Assembly (NCBI GenBank): GCA_013146195.2
Contig: CM028377.1
Span: forward strand, 170,045,824 to 170,109,823
From: Codonopsis lanceolata
Lineage: Eukaryota > Streptophyta > Magnoliopsida > Asterales > Campanulaceae
Direction: 5' to 3'
Length of the DNA: 64,000 nt
Part shown: positions 56,954 through 64,000 of the stretch, piece by piece
Layout of the letters: the number at the start of each line of letters is the position of its first letter
Numbering within the stretch: position 1 is the first letter of the stretch
Position numbers and translations under genes: made by a program
The notes under the pieces: model-generated
Databases searched by the model: none
The model's input: only the letters and a program-made list of their open reading frames with translations
What the model was told of the DNA's origin: nothing

Positions 56954-57996
56954 TGAAGATCATCATCACACAACTGACTGATGCTAATGAGGTTGGTTTT
57001 AAGACCTTCAACATGGTAGACATTTGTGAGCTTAGGAAGGCCATCTACATTCAAAGTTCCCTTACCAATTATCTTACCTTTGGCTCCTCCTCCATATGTC
57101 ACAGACCCACCATTGATACTCACATAGTCCTTCAAGTTCTCAATTGAACCTGTCATGTGTCTAGAACACCCACTATCAAAGTACCATGAACCAGCTATGT
57201 ATGACTTTAATGAGGTGAAAGTTACATTGCATTGTTCATCATCAGACCACTTTGCACCGGGACATATATCAAAAGGCTCACAGTATTTAGCTTTATCGTT
57301 CCTGTAACTGCCTTTGGGAACCCACATCTTTTTAAAGGTTTTTGGTTGATGTTTCTTAGGATGTACCTTCTGATGTAGCTTCCGATGTTGCTGCATTGGA
57401 TGTTGCATTCGGTGCTGCATCTGATTACGAACCAAGTAAGCTTGCCTTACCTCTTCCTCATAGACAACATTTTTAAGAAAACAGAATGGTTGAATATGAC
57501 CAGGCTTGTGACAATAGTGACACACAAAATTTCTCTTTCTTGTTTTGGGTTTTTCAAAGAAGTTTGGATTTTGAAAATTTTGTGTGGGCTGTTTTGGTTC
57601 AGAAATACCTTCACCTTCTTTAACAAACATCTTTGGCCTAAAACCAATTCCAAACTTACCAGAATTCCCATATTTCAACATATCATCCATTTTTTGTTGG
57701 CTTGAATTCCATTTAGCCATGGTTTCATTGGCTTGGATGAGTTCTTCTTTCAGTTCTTCAATCTCCACGTCTTTCTTACTCAGCAAACATTCCAGCCTTG
57801 TGATACACTCCTTTTGCTCTTCATTTACCTTCTTCAGCATATCATTTGTCTTTCCAAGCAATGTAACTTGAAGAGCCCTCTTTTCCCAATCCTTATACAA
57901 CCCCTTGTAACCTTCCAGCAGGTCTGATTCTGATTCTCCACCATCTTCTGTGACAGAGGAGTTAAAACAGCAAATATCATCCCAGCTTCTGTCCAA
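56950..57996 (-). pseudogene. Copia-2 Gag C-terminus and protease
   Basis: 348 open codons. It starts in the acidic spacer after the first zinc knuckle (CCFNSSVTEDGGESESD), continues with a long coiled coil (about residues 45-105, ending EELKEELIQANETMAKW), the second zinc knuckle CHYCHKPGHIQPFC (C-x2-C-x4-H-x4-C, intact), a His/Gln/Met-rich repeat stretch, and the protease with DSGCSRHMTG and VDGLPKLTNVYHVEGL. It stops at CDDDLQ, where loss of a single base shifts the frame relative to the integrase frame that overlaps it at 56953. The coil and knuckle serve particle assembly and RNA binding; the protease cleaves the polyprotein. Confidence 0.9.
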
Positions 57997-59214
57997 TGTA
58001 GCTTCTGATATAGTTTATGAAGAAGCTACATTCGGAGGTACATTGGCCGAAGGACCTGCACAATCAGATTCAAAGTCGTATACAGCAGTGAGAGTGATGA
58101 GATCTCCTGGATCTTCATCATCACTATCACTCAACGTTGCAGAAAAATTCAAACCTTTCTTTCTCAAGGAATTTGCACATTGATTTGCATAGTGACCAAA
58201 TCCTTGACACTCCCTATACTGAATAGAATCAATATTCTTTCCATTGTAAGAAGTTTTTGAAGCAAAATGATTGGTAAAAGGTTTTTCTGGTGTTTGAAAA
58301 GAATTTTCCTTAGGAGTAAATTTACCAGAATCGGGTTTAAATAGGTTTTGGAGCTTGATGATGGAGTTTTGTTTTGACTCTTGGTTTTCAAAAAAATTTT
58401 AAACTTAGTAGTCAAAAGAGCCATGGATTCTTCTCCAAAATCAGACTCGTCAATTTGCTTTTGTAAAGCAAGTAAATCAGAAGAGAATATCAACAGCAGA
58501 TGGCAAGACAATGTTTTTCACAAGAGGAGTAGAAGATGATGGACCTTTGCCCTTTTGTTTGATTTGATCATTTAGGATTAATTCAAAATTTTGAAGGATA
58601 CCAGCCAATCTTTCAAAACCCATTTTGTCAATGTCATGTGCTTCCTCAATAGCACAGATTTTTACATTAAACCTTTTAAGGCAAAGTATGCATCATTTTA
58701 CTAACAAGGCGATCATTAGTGATAGGATCACCTAAAGCCAAAGTAGAGTTAAACATATCAAGAAGCCTACCATAATAAGACATGATATCCTCAGATTCAT
58801 TCATTCTTGTGTTTTCAAATTGAGTGGTAAGCAATCTTAATTTAGAAGCACGAACACTGACAGGTCATTCACACAAAGTTTGAAGGGCCTCCTACACATC
58901 TTTAGCGGACTCATAATTAGCAATAACCCTAAATGTGTTGGAATCTAAGGCTTTGTGTATGACGGACAAAGCTTTAGAATTGAAAGATGCAATATTTCTA
59001 TCTTTATTAGACCAATCAGCCTCTTTAGTGATCTTAACATCACCATCATTATCAGTCGTTTTTGGAGGACTCCAACAATTTAGAACAGCAAGTCACACTC
59101 TTTCATCAATTGATTTGATGAATGCATCTTCACTTTCCAAATAAAATAATTTGCATTAGTCAAAGTTGGAGGACGAACAACATTCTCATATTGAGAATCT
59201 ATCACGGCTACAAC
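57997..59214 (-). pseudogene. Copia-2 Gag N-terminal part, broken
   Basis: From about 59214 the minus strand reads DSQYENVVRPPTLT then NYFIWKVKM, the N-terminal copia Gag pattern. The central UBN2-type Gag region follows (ALDSNTFRVIANYESAKDV; RLLTTQFENTRM; SYYGRLLDMFNS) between about 59010 and 58700 with stops and frame changes. The first zinc knuckle near 58160-58210 reads YRECQGFGHYANQC, so its first Cys is Tyr. No in-frame ATG is left at the expected start. Two knuckles in Gag are usual in Sirevirus-type elements. Confidence 0.75.
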
Positions 59215-59244
59215 CAGAATAAACTCTTAGTGATGTCAAAAGAA

Positions 59245-59257
59245 GGCTCTGATACCA
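59245..59257 (-). promoter_or_regulatory. Copia-2 tRNA-Met primer binding site
   Basis: Minus strand TGGTATCAGAGCC, a perfect match to the usual initiator tRNA-Met site, two bases from the 5' LTR. Confidence 0.92.
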
Positions 59258-59259
59258 AT

Positions 59260-60029
59260 TGTTGAAACAATAGTAGCTAGGATTCACCAAACTACCAATG
59301 CAGTTTCCAATGTAGCTTGTGTAGAAGTTACAATGGAAGATACAATGGTCATAAAAAAATAAAACAGCTGAAGACTTTTGTTTTTAAAACAAAAAATAAG
59401 CACAAACAGGTACCAAACACTCTACAAGCCTATGCTTGTAGATCTAGCCTCATGGCCGAAAAGATTTCACTAAAAAAGATGAATTGTTTTACAAAAAGAA
59501 TGTGAAATCACCAAATAAATACTCCCACAAGACAACAAGTCTTGGAGAGCAAAAACCCACAGAAAGACATGTACAGAAAACGTGGGAAGAAAAAATAAGC
59601 CTTCTAGAACATCTAGGAAGACAAACAGTTCCAGTAGTTTTCAATGTAGCTTCTGATGTAGCTGCATCGGAAGCTTCATTCAAATTCTGCACCAAACTGG
59701 AACAATGATCAGCTTTTGAAACTCTAAGTTTTCTTGCTCTGAATATTCTGTTCTCCCTTTGTGTTCGTATATCCAGCCGCTGCCCAGGCCCTTTATTTAT
59801 ATTGTGAAGGAGACTTATACATAAAGAAGGAAACAAACTCCAATATGAAAAAAGATTAGAATTAGAAATCAAATCAACTTATTTATTTACTATATTCTCT
59901 TACCATATTGACAAGGGCTTTAAGGCACGGCATTAGGAAGGATTTTTGCATAGATTTTGTTTCCAAAAATGCCTAAACTTAATGATCAAGAAAGGAGAAG
60001 TAAAAATAAAATAGGCTTTTACCCTTATA
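59260..60029 (-). repeat. Copia-2 5' LTR
   Basis: Plus-strand TGTTGAAACAATAG... to ...TTACCCTTATA, 770 bp; the terminal CA pair has mutated to TA. Same features as the partner LTR, including the palindromic motif at 59308-59332 and 59642-59679. Confidence 0.9.
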
Positions 60030-61085
60030 TTAGTGTTACAGTTTACTTAGATTTTTATACCGTTCGATCAAATATGTTTTTTTTTTAATTAATGATATCG
60101 ATATTTCAAATGATCACCAACTGAATCATCCAACAGCTCTAACACTAAAGCTTATAGTAATATCGTAGACTTGAGCGTCACATACACGAGCAAGTAATAT
60201 CATTTCCCCCGTGTGTGTGTGTGTGTGTGTGTGTGTATACACATAGACACACACAATTCCTCTTCTGATTATCATTTCATATAAATAGTCACCTGACTAT
60301 AAGGTTATAGCTTGATTTTCACCTCTAATTTGCATGTTATTCATACAAATACAAACTAAGTTTACTATTAATTAATGATTACTACTTAATAATAGCATTT
60401 CTTATAAGTTAACAATATAATTACATAGTATCTTTAAAATATTTTAGCAGCATATATAGCGTATACAGTATATATGTCTAATGATCGAGCAATACTATTA
60501 ACACTTCACTTGTACATTATTCAATTATGTGAAAATTACAACAAAATTCTAGAAAGAGTGACCTAAATGTAACTCAAAAAATACTAAATGTAATACTCAT
60601 TTAAGTGTCTAATTAATTACTAATTTATCATTTTATTAAAAAAAATTACAATTAACCCTAAACCCTAAATACAAATTTATCTTCTTATAAAATCCAACTC
60701 TTAGACTGCCAAAGTCAAATACAGTATGGTAGCCACCCATGAATACATTGCCTAAGATCCTGAACAGATAGGCACAAAACATGTCTAATTGTACATTTAT
60801 TGCTTACTTGGCCGACTCTTTTGTATAAATATCACAAAATCTGACGACTTTAAAGCGTTTCAAAAAGAAAAGGTGGCGGCTCTTTTGTTGAAAGGTTACT
60901 TATCTGGCAATTGTTTTATTTTTTTCCGTAACTAAGGCTGGAGATTTTATTAAAAAACTTTGACGTTTTTTACCGACTTTTTTTCTTTCTTTCAAAACTA
61001 ATTTTTTAATGAAAAAAATAAGTAAATATAAAAAATAGATAGTAAGACAGTATAACAACACGAAATACATCTTTTTGTTAAATAT
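60030..61085. repeat. AT-rich intergenic DNA with (GT)n at 60212-60236
   Basis: A GT microsatellite followed by an ACACAC stretch; otherwise AT-rich. About 60842-60895 holds a short coding-like run (DDFKAFQKEKVAALLLK) that may belong with the exon-like piece at 61117. Confidence 0.5.
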
Positions 61086-61116
61086 AATTTTTTTTATTAA
61101 CAATTCCTATTTGTTT

Positions 61117-61220
61117 ACAGGATCATCAATTTGAAGAGTCGCTACAAAGATGAAGCTAGGCTGGCGGAGAGAAGGAGAACGAAGACAAAATTGCTCGCTA
61201 TTGAGAAATATTGCGAGTTG
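61117..61220 (+). pseudogene. Terminal-exon-like fragment of an unknown gene
   Basis: After a T-rich tract and the splice-acceptor-like TTTGTTTACAG, a 34-codon frame reads IINLKSRYKDEARLAERRR and KLLAIEKYCEL, then TAA. The charged helix composition contrasts sharply with the surrounding AT-rich DNA. An upstream coding-like piece at 60842-60895 does not join in phase with a simple GT-AG intron. I do not recognise the family; it is a possible relic or captured exon. Confidence 0.35.
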
Positions 61221-61500
61221 TAAGCTGCTGTTTTTCCCTAAATTTCAAAGCAAAATAGTTTTGCTTTTTTTCTTTTAAAATGGTAAGAGGGCAATTTGGT
61301 AAACAAAACTACTTTAATTTTTTTCTTTTTTCTTTTAAAATGGGAGGACAGTTTGGTAAATTGACCTTTAAGTGGTGTTGTATTTAGTGTTTTTCGGTGT
61401 TACATTTAGGGGTTCTGTTCTAAGAGTATGCATAATATAAATCATTTTTTTTTCAAAACTAAAATGGTAACAACATCATCCTACAATTTTTTTTCGCATT
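61221..61500. other. AT-rich spacer
   Basis: T-rich, no gene. TTTTTTCTTTTAAAATGG is nearly repeated about 54 bp apart (61267 and 61322). Confidence 0.4.
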
Positions 61501-61991
61501 GTTCTAAAAATTAGCCTAGGGGCCACCCAGGCGCCTAGAAATTCAGTAAATCGGTGAAAAAATCGGCTAGGCGGCCAACTGCTGACTTTTAATATTTTTT
61601 TATTTTTCTAAAATTTTGGCCCAAAATAATGTCATTTTGGGGTTTTTAAAATAATAATAATAATAAATATCAATTTCAAATTATTAAATTATTGTTTTAA
61701 ATTTGTAATTTGTTAACGGATATATGGATATTTGAACTATTGACTATTTTTGTAACATTTTGAACCTTAGAATGATATTAATTTTTGGTTTTAGTTTTTA
61801 AATTTAACATTATAATGTAATAATTATTTTTAAATTATTAGGTGATATTACTATTAATATATTAAAAAATATTAATACTTAATAATTAGGTTATAATAAA
61901 AAATTATTAATAACGATATATTATATCTTATTTCTAGTTCTACCAATACCCCTACTTGGACGCTGGTCTAGCGCCTAACAATTTTTAGAAC
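61501..61991. mobile_element. TIR element of the GTTYTAAAA family, second copy
   Basis: Ends GTTCTAAAAATTAGCCTAGG and the reverse complement of CCTAACAATTTTTAGAAC; CTAGCGCC and CAGGCGCCTAG motifs recur near the ends, as in 39555-40437. No TSD visible and no ORF. Confidence 0.6.
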
Positions 61992-62349
61992 ACTTTCAAA
62001 GTTGCTATTTAGCATATTTAAAATGTACATATCATTACGGTTAGGTTTTAACTTCTTTTTTTTTTCCTTTTAATTTATAACTTTTCATCGTAACGGTAAC
62101 TAAAAATCATTTCTACTAGTAATTCATTTAATAGGAAATACTAAAGACGTAGAATTTCAAAACCACAAGTTTGAGTTTTCAAAAATCACACCTTTTTAAG
62201 ACATGTAATGCTAGCCTTAGACCATCTCCAATGGGGATTTCAAACCTTTAAAATAAAGTAAAATTTCATTATTTCTCCCTCCAAGGGAGATTTCAAATAG
62301 GTCTTCAAAATGCAGACCCCTCCAACTATTTTAAATTTGGTGCAATATG

Positions 62350-62935
62350 TAGGGGTGACAAATCGGTCGTGCTGGGTTGTTATCAGGGCGGCACGATAAC
62401 AGCACGACACGATAAGCACGAACACGAACACGGCACGATAAGCTAATCGTGCGTAATATTAAAACCCGAACACGACACGATAAAAACACGAAAAGCACAG
62501 CACGACACGATAAGCAAAAAAAAACACGATTTATTTAGTCAGACCCGTTAAGCCCAATAAACATTATAAAATATATAATTTTGATTTTTAATACATATTT
62601 TGAAAATTTATCAATATAAATAGTCAAGTAGTTTAAAATTCATAAATTTTCAAATGATAAAACTGTGAAATAATCATGAAAATAGTTCGAAAGAAGTGAA
62701 TAACCCCTATTAAATTTTTAAAAATATATTTTTAAAACATATATATTTTAGTTATCGTGTCTTATCGTACCTTACCGTGTTTATCAAGCCAGCCCGATAG
62801 CAACTCATTTTTTATCGTATCTTATCGTATTGGCCCTATAACGGTCCGAACCCGATAAGCCCAAGTCCAAACCCTATAATTTCGTGTCGTGGTTCATGTC
62901 AGTCAATCGTGTCGTGCCTCAAATTGTCACCTCTA
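62350..62935. mobile_element. hAT-type MITE with TAGGGGTGACAA ends and CACGACACGATAA repeats
   Basis: TAGGGGTGACAAAT and the inverted AATTGTCACCTCTA match at 12 of 14. Subterminal CACGACACGATAAGC-type repeats on the left appear inverted on the right (TTATCGTGT, CGTGTCGTG). The flanks GCAATATG and GTAACATG agree at 6 of 8, a worn 8-bp TSD. A right-end fragment of the same family is at 4340-4438. Confidence 0.75.
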
Positions 62936-63055
62936 GTAACATGGGAGGGTCTTATCTTCACTCTCCATTTTTCTTTTTTCTTTCATTTAAATAATAGTTT
63001 TGGTTTTTAATTTTAATTTTTAGTTTTAGTTTTGTATCTTAATTTATATATTGTA

Positions 63056-63313
63056 CTCCCTTCGTTTTCAAAATATTGTCCACTTTGACTCAGCACACCA
63101 TTTAAGAAAAAGTAATTGACTATATTATAAATATTGATGAAATAAGTGGTTTTCTTTAATATCCTTGAGTATGTGATCATAATTAAAGTAGGTAGAAAAA
63201 GTAAGGGTAAAGGGGTAAAAGTGTTTTCTTAAAAGGGAATGTTTTGAAAGAGAACAATTATTTAAAAACGGACGAAAAATAAAAGGTGGACGATAATTTA
63301 AAAATGAAGGGAG
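63056..63313. mobile_element. Stowaway MITE, complete, TA TSD
   Basis: CTCCCTTCGTTTTCAAAATA and the inverted AAAAATGAAGGGAG bound a 258-bp AT-rich element with TA at each side (63054-63055 and 63314-63315). GTCCACTTT / AGGTGGACGATAA blocks also pair. Tc1/mariner Stowaway type. Confidence 0.85.
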
Positions 63314-63803
63314 TACTAGTTTTGTATTTGGGGTTAAGTACTAGTTTTGTGTTTTAGGTTAAATGCTAGTTTTGTGTTTAGTTTAAATACTACATAAAAT
63401 TAATTCAACACTTGTATTTAATTTAATTTAATATTAATTAAATGAATAATATATTTGTTTTGTTAAAATACATTAATACAAATAAAATAAAATAAAACAT
63501 GTGTTTTAAATAGAATAATGAATAATATACTTAGAATATAATTTTAAAGTAAAATTTGAAATAGAATTGTTGGAGATGATAGATGAAATTTGATGCAAAA
63601 ATTGTACCAATTTCAAGATTTTGTACAATTTTTGCACCAAACTGTTGGAGATGATCTTACAACCGGAACCATTACAACTTAATTTATCTTTTGCAAAAAT
63701 GTAACCAATGTTAGTCATTAAGGAAGAATAGTACATTTTCGGAAGGAGAGTTTCTCCTTTTTGGATACGGGAGAATAGTACACAAAATAACTCAAAATTT
63801 TAC

Positions 63804-64000
63804 TCCCTCCGTCCTTAAATTATCGTCTTCCATTTCCTTTTTCGTCTGTCCCAAAATAATTGTCCAGTTTAAAACTTACCTTTTTAGAACATCACTTTTA
63901 CCATTTTACCCATACTTTTTCTCTTTATTTTAATTATGGGCAACATACACATAGACTTTAAAGAAAATTACACATTAAACTAATATAAATAATAAAATTA
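63804..64000. mobile_element. Stowaway MITE, left end, runs off the window
   Basis: TACTCCCTCCGTCCTTAAATTATCG is split here as TA plus CTCCCTCCGTCC, the classic Stowaway left end; no right end occurs before the window stops. Confidence 0.6.

Larger units (their letters stand above)
49494..60029 (-). mobile_element. Copia-2: Sirevirus-type Ty1-copia element with env-like gene
   Basis: A 10.5-kb element on the minus strand. Order: 5' LTR (60029-59260), primer site, gag, protease, integrase, RT, RNase H, spacer, env-like gene, polypurine tract, 3' LTR (50329-49494). Flanks TTAAT (49489-49493) and TTAGT (60030-60034) are a 5-bp TSD with one change. Gag-Pol motif style, two zinc knuckles and the env-like frame downstream of RNase H place it with Sirevirus/SIRE-type elements. 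Single-base lesions disable it: a frameshift after the protease, a one-base run expansion in RT, and changed catalytic residues in integrase and RT. Confidence 0.9.
62220..63656. mobile_element. Harbinger-like MITE (TSD TTA) with two nested MITEs
   Basis: GACCATCTCCAA (62220) and TTGGAGATGATC (63656) are 12-bp inverted ends with one mismatch, flanked on both sides by TTA (62217-62219 and 63657-63659), the TSD of PIF/Harbinger MITEs. The element is interrupted by a hAT-like element at 62350-62935 and a Stowaway element at 63056-63313. Close to the right end a perfect hairpin (14-bp arms, 63594-63607 and 63623-63636) is present. Confidence 0.55.

Overview
The window looks like heterochromatic or intergenic DNA of a flowering plant, probably a eudicot. 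It is AT-rich and built almost entirely from nested transposable elements: Ty1-copia and Ty3-gypsy LTR elements, hAT-, Mutator- and Stowaway-type MITEs, and a tRNA-derived SINE. It also holds a decayed endogenous pararetrovirus (Caulimoviridae type). I see no complete host gene, rRNA, functional tRNA or CRISPR array. Every long reading frame belongs to a mobile element except a few short exon-like relics.

Layout. 1-9.6 kb: intergenic DNA with a SINE carrying a perfect 16-bp target-site duplication (TSD), a foldback Mutator-type MITE with a perfect 9-bp TSD, hAT and Stowaway remnants, TA microsatellites, and a copia RNase H relic. 9.6-15.9 kb: endogenous pararetrovirus with promoter and tRNA-Met primer site followed by movement protein, coat, protease, RT and RNase H regions, all broken. 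15.96-17.81 kb: a 1.86-kb solo LTR (TSD CTAAT). 18.15-19.18 kb: 3' tail, polypurine tract and first part of an LTR of a copia element (copia-1). That LTR resumes at 37.3 kb, so about 18 kb lies inside it. 19.2-37.3 kb: a minus-strand Tat/Ogre-type element with LTR, tRNA-Arg-type primer site and gag relic, but no pol, followed by a long tail of at least six tandem-repeat families. Nested in the tail is a nearly pristine non-autonomous Athila-type gypsy element (20.88-27.21 kb, TSD CATTT) encoding one 307-aa protein. 37.3-49.25 kb: body and second LTR of copia-1, itself hit by a TIR element (39.6-40.4), an aberrant Athila-type element (41.5-44.5) carrying a hAT MITE (42.1-42.8), a Mutator-like element (45.4-47.1) and another LTR (47.1-48.7). 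49.49-60.03 kb: a 10.5-kb Sirevirus-type copia element (copia-2, minus strand) with both LTRs, gag, protease, integrase, RT, RNase H and an env-like downstream ORF, disabled by single-base lesions. 60-64 kb: intergenic DNA with nested MITEs and an exon-like relic.

Most interesting signal. Several unrelated elements each carry their own short palindromic motif reiterated many times. The Ogre-type tail has about 54 copies of a GATGCAAT...ATTGCATC hairpin, plus further arrays whose units are also inverted repeats. Copia-2 repeats a 38-bp near-palindrome at about twelve sites in its LTRs, gag, integrase-RT linker, 3' spacer and env-like gene. Copia-1 repeats a GATGATGCATCATC-type palindrome in LTR, gag, linker and tail. 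A second striking object is the Athila-type element at 41519-44486: it has a perfect TSD but no 3' LTR, and ends in a 17-bp inverted copy of its own 5' terminus.

All coordinates and motifs were read by eye. Family names rest on motif recognition, not database searches.
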